Source of the DNA: Betaproteobacteria bacterium SG8_41
GTDB lineage: Bacteria > Pseudomonadota > Gammaproteobacteria > Burkholderiales > SG8-41
Length of the DNA stretch: 64,000 bases
Reading direction: 5' to 3'
NCBI GenBank assembly: GCA_001303585.1
Contig: LJTT01000014.1
Location: 25,743-89,742, forward strand
The notes under the pieces are model-generated. The model was given only the letters and a program-made list of their open reading frames with translations. It did not search any database and had not been told where the DNA came from. The position numbers and the translations under genes were made by a program. Position 1 is the stretch's first letter, and each line of letters opens with the position of its first letter. This document shows, in pieces, positions 8,509 through 18,009 of the stretch.

Positions 8509-8964
8509 TCAAACGTCCACCACGCAGCGCGCCTCCCACCCCTCGTCCGTCTGCCGGACCTTCAGCATAGTCAGCGTCGCGCCCTTGACCTCGACGCCGC
8601 GTTCGAGCTCCCGCCGCCAGGCCTCCCCGCTCGCGCCCCCGCGCCAGCGCACGCCATCGCGCTCGATCCAGAAGCGCCCGAAGACAAGACCTTCTTCGTG
8701 CGACATCGCGAGCAGGAGATTGAGCCACCGGACCAGCGCAAGCTCGGCATCGGCCTCCTCGAACTCGAGCGAGACGGAGCTCTCGTCGCGCACCGCCTTG
8801 ATATCGGTCATGATCGCGAAAGTCGCCCGCGCTGCCGCTTCGAACGCCTCCTCCAGCGTCGCGCCGCGCCCAACAATTCCGACGTCGGCGTCGTGCTCGA
8901 AATAGGCATCGCCGCTCGCGGGCAGCGCCGCGGGACATGCGCTCCTATCGGTCGGGATATTCAT
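8509..8964 (-). CDS. Archease (RtcB cofactor)
   Basis: 151 aa archease-family protein: YFEHDADVGIVGRGATLEEAFEAAARATFAIMTD near the start, with the conserved His-Asp-Ala-Asp metal-binding box, then LALVRWLNLLLAMSHEEGLVFGRF and a C-terminal VKGATLTMLKV strand. Archease speeds up RtcB guanylylation and turnover. The ATG is at 8964; the FNR-type box at 9013 predicts transcription from about 8978, leaving only a 14-nt leader. The pairing with rtcB downstream supports both assignments. Confidence 0.88.
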   Translation of the reverse strand: MNIPTDRSACPAALPASGDAYFEHDADVGIVGRGATLEEAFEAAARATFAIMTDIKAVRDESSVSLEFEEADAELALVRWLNLLLAMSHEEGLVFGRFWIERDGVRWRGGASGEAWRRELERGVEVKGATLTMLKVRQTDEGWEARCVVDV

Positions 8965-9012
8965 AAAACCGTCGCGTTATGGCTCATCCTAGTGCCGACC
9001 CGGCGAACCCCC

Positions 9013-9026
9013 TTGATCTGCGTCAA
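9013..9026. promoter_or_regulatory. FNR/DNR-type box 7
   Basis: Perfect TTGAT-CTGC-GTCAA palindrome between archease (minus) and the ABC transporter operon (plus). Geometry fits archease best. The rest of 8965-9215 shows no gene. Confidence 0.75.
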
Positions 9027-9215
9027 ACCGGCGATTCCTCCCTTGCGTTGTACTGGATCTGTTGCAAGGCCGCTATGGCAAGCAGCCCCCTCGATGATAG
9101 GCGAGCGCCTGGAAAGCGTGAGGGGGTGCCGTGCGCGAGACTCCCGGAATGACAGAGGCTTCCTGGATAAACGCCGCGTCGTGGCGCGTGGACCGTTAGA
9201 ACGCCTCTGCGTGCC

Positions 9216-9955
<740 letters not shown>

Positions 9956-9962
<7 letters not shown>

Positions 9963-12322
9963 AGGCGATCGACAGAAAGCTGCTGAGAGACCTGTGGACG
10001 CTCAAGACCCAGTTGGTTTCTATTGCGCTCGTCATCGCCTGCGGTATTGGCGGGTTCATCGCATCGTTCTCGACCCACGATTCGCTCACCTGGTCGCGCG
10101 AGCACTACTACGACACCGCACGTTTCCCGCACGCGTTTGCCACCGTGAAGCGCGCGCCGTTGTCGCTTTCAAACCGCATCCGCTCGATCCCTGGCGTCTC
10201 TGAGGTCGAGATGCGCGTCGTGCACGACGCCCAGCTCTCAATCGAGGGCGTGGTGCCGCCCATGATTGCGCGCCTGATCGGAGCGGACTTCGCACGGCTG
10301 CCGGCAATGAGCCGGTTGACGCTCAAGAGCGGCCGCTGGCCGGAGCCGGGCGCCAAGGGAGAAGTCGTCATCAACCAGCGCTTTCTTGAGGCGCGCCGCC
10401 TGAAGCTCGGCGCACGCGCGCAGGTGCTGATGAACGGCAAGCTCGAGCACCTGACCATCGTCGGCACGGCGCTCTCGCCCGAGTACATCTACGCGACGCG
10501 CGGCGGCGGCATGCCGGATGACGAATGGTTCGGCGTATTCTGGATCGACGAGAAAGCGCTCGCCGCGGCCTTCAACATGGAGGGCGCGTTCAACTCTGTG
10601 CTCCTTCGCCTTGCTCATGGGGCCTCCGTGCCGGCGGCGGTCGGTGTGCTCGACCGGGTGCTCGAACCCTATGGCGGCTTCGGCGCGGTTGGGCGCGAGG
10701 ACCAGGTCTCGCACAAGATCGTGTCGCAGGAGATCAACCAGCAACGCGTCTTCGGCTTGGTGCTGCCCTCGATCTTCCTCTTCGTTGCGGCATTCATCCT
10801 CAACGTGGTCCTCCACCGGCAAGTGAACGCGCAGCGCGGCGAAATCGCGGCACTCAAGGCACTCGGCTATGAGGACCGCGTGATCGCCTGGCACTACCTA
10901 AAATTCGCCTCCGTCATCGTGCTCCTCGGCACGGCGATTGGGCTGGGCCTCGGCTGGCGGCTCGGACAGGCCATGACCGGGCTCTATACCGATTTCTTCC
11001 AGTTTCCTGAATTCCATTTCCGGCTCCTGCCCTGGGTCGTGCTCGCCGGCGCGGGTGCCGCGCTCGGGGCGGCCGCGGGAGGCGCACTTGCCGCGATCCA
11101 TAGCGTGGTCAGGCTGCGCGCCGCCGAGGCCTTGCGTCCGCCCGCCCCGGCCGAGTTCCGCCCCCTGATCGTCGAGCGAATCGGCTACGCCCGCCTCTTC
11201 ACACCCGCGCAACGCATGATCCTGAGAAACCTCGAGCGCAAACCCGTGCGCGCGGCGCTCACGGTGGCCGGTATCGCGGGCTCCGTCGCGATCCTGCTCT
11301 CTGGCACATTCTGGGTAGACGCCGTCGATTACTTCATCGACGTGCAGTTCAACAAGGTACAGCGCGCCAGCATCAGCGTCGGCTTCGTCGAGCCGGTGGC
11401 ACAGACCGCGCGCCGCGAGCTCGAACGCCTGCCCGGCGTCCAGCGCGCCGAGCTGATCCGCGTGATCCCGGTGCGTCTCGTCGCCGGCCACCGCCACTAC
11501 CGCACCGCGCTCACCGGGCTCGCCGACGACGCCAGCATGCAACGCATTCTCGACCGGGATTTGCGCGAGTCGAGGCCGGTGCCCGGTGGCGTAGTGCTCA
11601 CCTCGCGCCTCGCCGAGCGCCTTGGCGTTGCTCGCGGTGACTTGCTGGTTGCCGAGATGCTGGAAGGCGAACGCATGAAGGCCCAGCTGCGCGTTGCCGG
11701 AACCGTGCGGGAACTCGCCGGCATGAATGCCTACTTGCGGCTCGACGAGCTGAACCGACTCGCACGCGAGGGGCTGGTGGCCTCGGGCGCGGGCCTGCTC
11801 GTCGAGCGCGGCGAGGAGCCGCGACTCCTCGCTCGCCTGAAGGAGATCCCGGCCGCTGCAGTCGTGATCGTCACGCGCACGCTGCTCGAGACCTTCCGGG
11901 CGACCAGCGCGAAAAACATCCTCTTCTTTACCGCGATCCTCAGTGCTTTCGCAGCAACGATCGCCGTCGGCGTCGTCTACAACAATGCGCGCATCCAGCT
12001 CGCAGAACGGGCCTGGGAGCTGGCGAGCCTGCGTGTTCTCGGCTTCACCCGCGGGGAAGTGTCGGTGCTGCTCCTGGGCGAGCTGGCGCTCGAGATAACG
12101 CTCGCCATCCCGCTCGGGTTCTTCGCCGGCTATTGGCTCTCCTGGTTCATCATCTCGCTGATGCAACACAGCGAAGTGATGGAGTTCCCGCTGGTGATAC
12201 TGCCCGATACCTATCTCTACGCCGGTGCGGTCGTAGTAGCCGCCGGGATTGCAAGCGCCCTGATCGTAAGAAACCGAATTGATAACCTGGATCTCGTCGC
12301 TGTCCTGAAGACACGGGAATGA
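9956..12322 (+). CDS. ABC transporter permease, FtsX/MacB-like, two FtsX domains
   Basis: 788 aa. An N-terminal transmembrane segment ([19 protein letters not shown]) is followed by a MacB-like periplasmic domain. Four-helix FtsX domains lie near residues 255-390 and 660-780, with a second periplasmic domain between them, giving the duplicated organisation of large YknZ/DevC-type permeases. The start ATG overlaps the ATPase stop (TCATGGTAA). The protein ends 4 nt into the adaptor gene (ATGA overlap). The substrate cannot be told from the sequence. Confidence 0.88.
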
Positions 12323-13503
12323 AGACGCGCAACAAGATCGCATTGGGTTTAGGCCTCGCCGTGCTTGCGGTCCTGGTCGCATGGGCACTGCGGGCCCCGC
12401 CAGTCACCGTGGAGCTCGCCGCGGTCACGCGCGGCAGGTTCGAGCAGGCGGTCTCGGACGATGGCAAGACGCGCGTGCGCGAGCGCTACACCGTGTTCGC
12501 ACCGCTTGCCGGGCGCGTCGAGCGCATCCGTCTCAAGGCCGGCGACCCCGTGGAACGCGGAGAAATCGTCGCGCTGCTAACGCCAGTCGCTCCGGCGCTG
12601 CTCGACGCGCGCACCGTGCGCGAGTTGCAAGCGCGCGTAGGGGCAGCGGACGCTCAGCATTTGCGGGCGAAGGCTGAGGTCGCGCGCGTCCTCGCACAGC
12701 GCGACCAGGCGCGCGCCGATGTCGAGCGTCAGGTCAAGCTGTTCAACGAAGGCTTCATATCTGCCACGGCGCGCGAACAGGCGGAGCTTGCGCTGCGCAC
12801 CGCCGAGCGCACGGTCGAGGCCGCGCGCTTCGCCGAGGACGCCGCCGGGCACGAACTGAACCAGGCGCGGGCGGCACTCGCGCGCTTCCGCAGCGGTGAG
12901 GCAGACACCGAGTGGGAAGTGACCTCGCCTGTAACGGGCTCGGTGCTCAAGGTCATACAGGAGAGCGAGGGCGCCGTCGCGCTCGGGGCGCCGCTCATCG
13001 ACGTCGCCGATGCGCGCAGCCTCGAGGCGGTCGTGGACGTGCTGTCGCAGGAATCGGTCGCGATCCGGCCCGGGATGGACGCTCGCGTCGAGCTGGGGCG
13101 CGGCGTTCCGCCTCTCGCCGCGCGCGTGCGTCTCATCGAGCCTGCGGCTTTCACGAAGATTTCGGCTCTCGGCGTTGAAGAGCAGCGCGTCAATGTCGTG
13201 CTGGATTTGATAGAGCCGCTCGACAAGGTGCGAACGATTGGCGATGGTTTCCGCGTTGACGCGACGATCGTCACGCAGCGCGTGGAAGACGCAGTCAAGG
13301 TGCCGGTCGGAGCACTGTTTCGTGAGGGCGAGGGCTGGGCCGTGTTCGTAGTCGAGGACGGCAGGGCGATCAAGCGCGCAGTCAAGGCGACGCTACGCAA
13401 CAGCGCCGAGGCCGTGGTGGAAGACGGCCTCCAGCCGGGCGAACGCGTGGTGGTCTACCCTTCTGACGCGCTGCGCGATGGCTCACGCATCGCCATCCCC
13501 TGA
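12319..13503 (+). CDS. Periplasmic adaptor (HlyD/MacA-type) of the ABC exporter
   Basis: 394 aa. An N-terminal membrane anchor (LGLGLAVLAVLVAWAL) is followed by a split biotinyl-lipoyl domain (YTVFAPLAGRVERIRLKAGDPV ... VTSPVTGSVLKVIQESEGAV). A long coiled-coil hairpin at about residues 90-190 is rich in Ala, Arg and Glu, and beta-barrel and membrane-proximal domains follow. It links the inner-membrane permease to an outer-membrane channel or acts alone in the periplasm. Translationally coupled to the permease. Confidence 0.88.
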   Translation: MKTRNKIALGLGLAVLAVLVAWALRAPPVTVELAAVTRGRFEQAVSDDGKTRVRERYTVFAPLAGRVERIRLKAGDPVERGEIVALLTPVAPALLDARTVRELQARVGAADAQHLRAKAEVARVLAQRDQARADVERQVKLFNEGFISATAREQAELALRTAERTVEAARFAEDAAGHELNQARAALARFRSGEADTEWEVTSPVTGSVLKVIQESEGAVALGAPLIDVADARSLEAVVDVLSQESVAIRPGMDARVELGRGVPPLAARVRLIEPAAFTKISALGVEEQRVNVVLDLIEPLDKVRTIGDGFRVDATIVTQRVEDAVKVPVGALFREGEGWAVFVVEDGRAIKRAVKATLRNSAEAVVEDGLQPGERVVVYPSDALRDGSRIAIP

Positions 13504-13581
13504 CGGCGCCAGCCGTAAACGGAAGCTCCTGCCTCTTGTCCTTCGTGAACACGGAGCTGAGCCCGCGCTCCGCATTGGGTT

Positions 13582-13610
13582 GGCTCCTGTTTGCTCGGCA
13601 AACAGGAGCC
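13582..13610. terminator. Perfect 13-bp hairpin between convergent genes
   Basis: GGCTCCTGTTTGC and its exact complement are separated by a TCG loop. It sits between the adaptor gene (ends 13503, plus) and polX (ends 13712, minus). Neither strand has a clear U-run, so it may be a Rho-assisted or bidirectional transcript end, or an mRNA stabiliser. Confidence 0.5.
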
Positions 13611-13711
13611 GGCGCGCTCTGTAAAGGACTCCATGGCCGAAACAGGCCGCACAAGCACGCACCCAGAAATGGCAGGATCACGATCCGCGAGCCACGGCAT
13701 TGCCAAGGCGC

Positions 13712-15439
13712 CTAGCCCATGGTGCGCTTCAGCAACGGCCGCAGCCGCGCCAGCGTGCGCGTGTTGAGGATGTCGTCCGCCGCGAGCCAGCCGCGCCGCG
13801 CCTGCCCGATGCCGAGGCGCAGGTGAGCGAAGTCGTAGGTGCTGTGCGCATCGGAGTTGACCGCAACCAGCACCCCCTCCTCGCGCGCCATCTGGCAGTT
13901 GACGTCCGTGAGATCGAGCCGGTCCGGCTGCACGTTCAGCTCGAGAAAACAGCCGCGCTTCTTCGCGGCGCGAGTGACGCGCAGCATGTCTGCGTCGATC
14001 GCCTCGCGCTCGCCGATGAGACGCGCGGACGGGTGTGCGAGCAGCGTGAAATAGCGGTTGTCGATGGCGCGCATAAGCCGCGCGGTTTGCTTCGACCGCG
14101 ACAGGCCGAATGCGCTGTGCACGGCGCCCACCACGAGATCGAGCCGGGACAAGACGGAGTCGGGAAGATCAAGGCTGCCGTTCTCCAGGATGTCGACCTC
14201 GATGCCCTTCAGCACCGTGATGCCCTTCAGCTCGCCGTTCAGCTGGTCGATCTCATCGATCTGTTTCAGCAGGCGTACCGGATCAAGGCCCCGCGCCACG
14301 GTGAGCCGGCGCGAGTGCTCGGTGACCGCGAGATAGGACAGGCCCGCGGCCTTCGCACCGGCCGCCATCTCGCGCAGCGTGTGCCGCCCGTCAGTTGCCT
14401 TGGTATGCACGTGCAAATCGCCTTTGAGATCGTCCGGCTCGACGAGGCGGGGCAGGCGCTCGGCGCGGGCCGCTTCGATTTCGCCGCGGTCCTCGCGTAA
14501 TTCAGGCGGAATAAAAGGGAGCTTTACAGCGGCGAACACCGATTCCTCGGTTTCTCCGGCAATCCGCTTCTTGCCGCGGAAAACGCCATATTCATTGAGC
14601 TTCAGGTCGCGTGCCTGGGCCAGGCGCCGCACCGCGATGTTGTGCGCTTTCGAGCCGGTGAAATAGTGCAGCGCGGCGCCATAACTCTCAGTCGGGACCA
14701 GCCGCAGGTCGACCTGCAGTCCGCTTTTCAGCCTCACGCTCGAGCGCGTCTCGCCGTGCGCAAGCACGGTCTTGACCTCATCGTAGCGGGTGAAGCGCTC
14801 CATGACCGCGCCGCCCTTGCGTGCCGCGACCAGGATGTCGAGGTCGCCCACGGTCTCGCGCATGCGGCGAAAACTTCCGCATACCGTCACCTTTTGCACG
14901 CCCGGCGTTTTCGCAAGATAGCTCTCCAGCGCCTCCGCATATTGGGCGGCAACCGTGAGCTTGTAGCGCTCCGGGCTTGCGCCGCGCTCGCGAAGGGCCT
15001 GCAAAATGCTCGCTTCGGTTTTGGTGCCGAATCCCGCGATTTCGCGGATGCGTCCCGCTCCTGCGGCGCGCTTCAGCTCTTCCACCGTCTTGATCTTGAG
15101 CTTGTCGTGCAGGAGCTTCACGCGCTTGGGCCCAAGGCCCGGAATCTTGAGCAACTCGGTGATGGCGGGCGGCATCTGGCGGTGCAGCTGCTCGAGAAGC
15201 TTGCAGGTGCCGCTTTCGCAAATCTCGCGGATCTTCCCGGCGAGATCCGTCCCAATGCCGGGAAGCTTTGGCAGCTCCCGCCCCTCGTCGATCAATGTCT
15301 TGAGATCGCGCCCCAACTCGGCCACGCTGCGCGCCGCGTTGCGGTATGCCCGCACGCGGAAGGGATTCTCACCGCGAATCTCGAGCAGATCCGCAATCTC
15401 TTCGAAAATGGCGCCAATGTCCGCGTTGTGCACCGGCAT
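13712..15439 (-). CDS. polX: DNA polymerase X with C-terminal PHP domain (PolX)
   Basis: 575 aa. The N-terminal half has helix-hairpin-helix lyase segments (GENPFRVRAYRNAARSV, LPGIGTDLAGKI, IPGLGPKRVKLL). A nucleotidyltransferase palm follows (VCGSFRRMRETVGDLDILVAAR) with the Gly-Ser and catalytic Asp pair. The C-terminal PHP phosphoesterase begins DLHVHTKATDGRHTLREM and continues with H and D metal ligands to DAHSTYDF. Family members do gap filling and 3'-5' trimming in base excision repair. An ATG 11 codons upstream (15472) abuts the FNR-type box. The box geometry predicts transcription starting at about 15440, so the transcript may be leaderless. Confidence 0.9.
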   Translation of the reverse strand: MPVHNADIGAIFEEIADLLEIRGENPFRVRAYRNAARSVAELGRDLKTLIDEGRELPKLPGIGTDLAGKIREICESGTCKLLEQLHRQMPPAITELLKIPGLGPKRVKLLHDKLKIKTVEELKRAAGAGRIREIAGFGTKTEASILQALRERGASPERYKLTVAAQYAEALESYLAKTPGVQKVTVCGSFRRMRETVGDLDILVAARKGGAVMERFTRYDEVKTVLAHGETRSSVRLKSGLQVDLRLVPTESYGAALHYFTGSKAHNIAVRRLAQARDLKLNEYGVFRGKKRIAGETEESVFAAVKLPFIPPELREDRGEIEAARAERLPRLVEPDDLKGDLHVHTKATDGRHTLREMAAGAKAAGLSYLAVTEHSRRLTVARGLDPVRLLKQIDEIDQLNGELKGITVLKGIEVDILENGSLDLPDSVLSRLDLVVGAVHSAFGLSRSKQTARLMRAIDNRYFTLLAHPSARLIGEREAIDADMLRVTRAAKKRGCFLELNVQPDRLDLTDVNCQMAREEGVLVAVNSDAHSTYDFAHLRLGIGQARRGWLAADDILNTRTLARLRPLLKRTMG

Positions 15440-15474
15440 GCCGTCGACGTTAGTCCGCAACCCTGGTGGCATCG

Positions 15475-15488
15475 TTGACCCAGATCAA
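15475..15488. promoter_or_regulatory. FNR/DNR-type box 8
   Basis: Perfect TTGAC-CCAG-ATCAA palindrome between divergent polX and the phosphotransferase/kinase gene. It is spaced to serve either one (starts predicted near 15440 and 15523). Confidence 0.75.
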
Positions 15489-15566
15489 CAATCGTCCGAC
15501 CTCGATAAGATGTAATGATTCATGGCTGGAATTTCCGGGATCGCGCAAACATACGGGCACGACACC

Positions 15567-17177
15567 ATGAACGCGGCCCAGGTTGAGCAGCAGAACAGCG
15601 CAGCATTTCTCCCCGCCGCGCTGCAACGTCCTGAATGCTATTCCCATCCGGCCCGAAGCATACGGGTGCTTGAAACCCACATATCCTGGGTGCTGCTGAC
15701 GGGCGAGTATGCTTACAAGATCAAGAAGCCGGTCGATTTGGGCTTCGTCGATTTCTCCACGCTCGAAAAGCGCCGGCATTATTGCGAAGAAGAGGTGCGC
15801 CTCAATCGACGGCTTGCGCCCGAACTCTATCTCGATGTGGTCACTGTTCGCGGCAGCCCGGCGGCCCCGCACATCGGAGGGGATGGCCCGCTTCTCGACT
15901 ACGCGGTCAAGATGCGCGAGTTTCCCCAGGAAGCCCTGGCATCGTGGCTACTCGAGCACGGCCGGTTTGGCGCCGGCGAAATCGATGCGCTCGCGGCGCT
16001 GATCGCGGATTTTCACGCCGGGGCGGCCCGGGCAGGGCCTGGCGAGCGCTTGGGCGCGCCCGACACCGTGTGCGCGGCAGCGCTCCAGAATTTCGAGCAG
16101 ATCATGCCGCGCTTGCGGCTCGCCCGCGACAAGGAGACCGTTCAGCTTCTGCGCGAATGGACGGAGCGCGAATTTCGGGACCGCTGCGGCGAGCTTGCGG
16201 CGCGCAAGCGCGCCGGCTTCATACGCGAATGCCATGGCGATCTCCATCTGCGCAACATCGTGGTAAGCGGGGGCCGGCCGGTTCCCTTCGACTGCATCGA
16301 ATTCAACGATGAGCTGCGCTGGATCGACATCGCGAGCGAGGTCGCGTTCGTGGTCATGGATCTTCATGATCGCGGCCGGCCGGATCTCGGGTGGCGCTTT
16401 CTCAACCGCTATTTCGAGGCAAGCGGCGACTACGACGCCCTGGCAGTGTTGCGTTTTTACCTCGTCTACCGGGCGCTGGTGCGGGCGAAAGTGCATCTCA
16501 TCCGCTCGCAACAGCCCGGCCTGCTGGCAAGTGACAAGTCGCGGCTTCAAATCGCGTTTCACGGTTATCTGCGGCTCGCTTCGCGGCTTTCCGCGGTGGG
16601 CGGCGTTGCCCTCCTCATCACACATGGGGTGTCCGGTTCGGGCAAGACGACCGCCACGCAATCGCTTATCGAGCTGCTTGGCGCAGTCCGTGTGCGCTCC
16701 GACGTGGAGCGCAAGCGCCTGCACGGAATAAAGCCGCTCGAGCCCAGCCGGTCCGGGCCGGATGCCGGCATCTACACGGCGTCAGCGACGAAAGCCACGT
16801 ATGAACGCCTGCTCACCGTGACGGAACGCGCCATCAAGGCAGGCTACCCCGCGATTGTCGACGCAGCATTCCTCAGGCGCGCCGAGCGGGAGCAGTTCCA
16901 TCGCCTGGCGCAGCGCTGCGGCGTTCCGTTCGTCATACTCGATTTCGACGCGCCGGAGAAAATTCTGCGCGAACGGGTCACGCGGCGCGCCGCAACCGGC
17001 GCCGACGCTTCCGAGGCCGACCTCGCGGTGCTGGAACGCCAGATGCAGTTCAGGGAGCGGTTGTCACCGCAGGAGAGGCTGGTCGCCGTCACGATCGACA
17101 CCCGCGGTGCGGAGCACACCCCGGCCTGGCGTGCCGTGATGCGCAAACTCAGCCGCTCGCGTCGCGCCTCCGGCTGA
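15567..17177 (+). CDS. Aminoglycoside phosphotransferase-like / P-loop kinase fusion protein
   Basis: 536 aa. Residues 30-330 resemble a bacterial APH/choline-kinase fold (YAYKIKKPVDLGFVDF for the nucleotide lysine, ECHGDLHLRNIV for the catalytic loop, PFDCIEFNDELRWID for the metal site). Residues about 350-536 are a P-loop kinase of the zeta-toxin/gluconokinase type, with THGVSGSGKTT as Walker A and VRSDVERKR next. The fusion is known in proteobacteria as a conserved protein of unknown substrate. The ATG at 15567 is preferred over 15522 because the FNR-type box predicts transcription from about 15523. Its last 29 bp overlap the convergent usp gene. Confidence 0.85.
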   Translation: MNAAQVEQQNSAAFLPAALQRPECYSHPARSIRVLETHISWVLLTGEYAYKIKKPVDLGFVDFSTLEKRRHYCEEEVRLNRRLAPELYLDVVTVRGSPAAPHIGGDGPLLDYAVKMREFPQEALASWLLEHGRFGAGEIDALAALIADFHAGAARAGPGERLGAPDTVCAAALQNFEQIMPRLRLARDKETVQLLREWTEREFRDRCGELAARKRAGFIRECHGDLHLRNIVVSGGRPVPFDCIEFNDELRWIDIASEVAFVVMDLHDRGRPDLGWRFLNRYFEASGDYDALAVLRFYLVYRALVRAKVHLIRSQQPGLLASDKSRLQIAFHGYLRLASRLSAVGGVALLITHGVSGSGKTTATQSLIELLGAVRVRSDVERKRLHGIKPLEPSRSGPDAGIYTASATKATYERLLTVTERAIKAGYPAIVDAAFLRRAEREQFHRLAQRCGVPFVILDFDAPEKILRERVTRRAATGADASEADLAVLERQMQFRERLSPQERLVAVTIDTRGAEHTPAWRAVMRKLSRSRRASG

Positions 17178-18009
17178 CAAGCACAAGAGGGCAGCCAAGT
17201 TCCCTGAGCAGGCCGCGCAGCACGCGCCGGTCGGCGGGTGCCTCGTCCTCATGCAACAAAAGGGCGGATGCGTTCTCGGCACCCACCGCCTGCAGCACGC
17301 CTTCAATGCTGCGGCCTTTCAACCAGACATATCGGGCCGCCGCACCCTGCGCCAGGACCCATGCCCGCGCCTGCTGGCGCCGGCGATCGAAGTCCCCCAC
17401 TGTGTCGGCCGTGACGAGCACGGTGAGGCGTGTAGCTGCCCGCGTCGCCAGCGCGTGCGCCGCCGCAAGAGACCGCATGCCGCGCTCCGACCCGTCGAAG
17501 AGCACGACGACCGGGCGCGAGCTCAGATAACGAAAGCCCTGGCGCGCGGAGGGCCGGCTCTCGCGCCGGCCGCCAGCAGAAACTACGGAACCCCGGGCAA
17601 CCACGCCAGCGGATGCTGCGCCCAGCACGAGCAACGCACGATCCTCGCTCAATTCGAACACAGCGTTGACCGATTGACCCCGCACAACCTGAAAGGACCA
17701 GCGCAGATTGAGCGCGGCAGCCGCAGCCGCAAGCAAGTCGCGGGTTTGCTGGGCCTGCAGCCTGAGCGCCCGCTCGATGTCGGCTGTATCGATTGGCCGC
17801 AGCAGCGCCGAGGTGAGGCCAAACTCGCGGGTAAATGGCAGCGCAGCCATGCGCACAAGCGAGACATCCTCGACAAATAGACCCGCCACTTCCGCGTCGA
17901 GGCTGGCCGCAAGCCCGATCGCAGCCTCCAGAGCGGCCTCACCGGCTGGCGTGGTGTCGAACGAGACGACGATCCGCAGGCCGGTGCTTCCACGTTCGGC
18001 AACGCTCAC
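17149..18009 (-). CDS. Universal stress protein, tandem Usp domains
   Basis: 286 aa. The first Usp-like domain (IVVSFDTTPAGEAALEAAIGLAASL) spans about 1-150, and a second, shorter one (VVVLFDGSERGMRSLAAAHALA) spans about 165-280. Neither shows a clean G-2x-G-9x-G-S/T ATP loop, so nucleotide binding is uncertain. The GTG start (AGGAAAAAG upstream) overlaps the stop of the Lon-type gene, implying translational coupling. Usp proteins are typical of anaerobic survival regulons. Confidence 0.82.
   Translation of the reverse strand: MSVAERGSTGLRIVVSFDTTPAGEAALEAAIGLAASLDAEVAGLFVEDVSLVRMAALPFTREFGLTSALLRPIDTADIERALRLQAQQTRDLLAAAAAALNLRWSFQVVRGQSVNAVFELSEDRALLVLGAASAGVVARGSVVSAGGRRESRPSARQGFRYLSSRPVVVLFDGSERGMRSLAAAHALATRAATRLTVLVTADTVGDFDRRRQQARAWVLAQGAAARYVWLKGRSIEGVLQAVGAENASALLLHEDEAPADRRVLRGLLRELGCPLVLVSRRRDASG

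Noticed and set aside
10898..12388. 496-aa minus-strand ORF opposite the ABC permease
   Set aside because: No family features; the permease frame has transmembrane helices and coupled neighbours.
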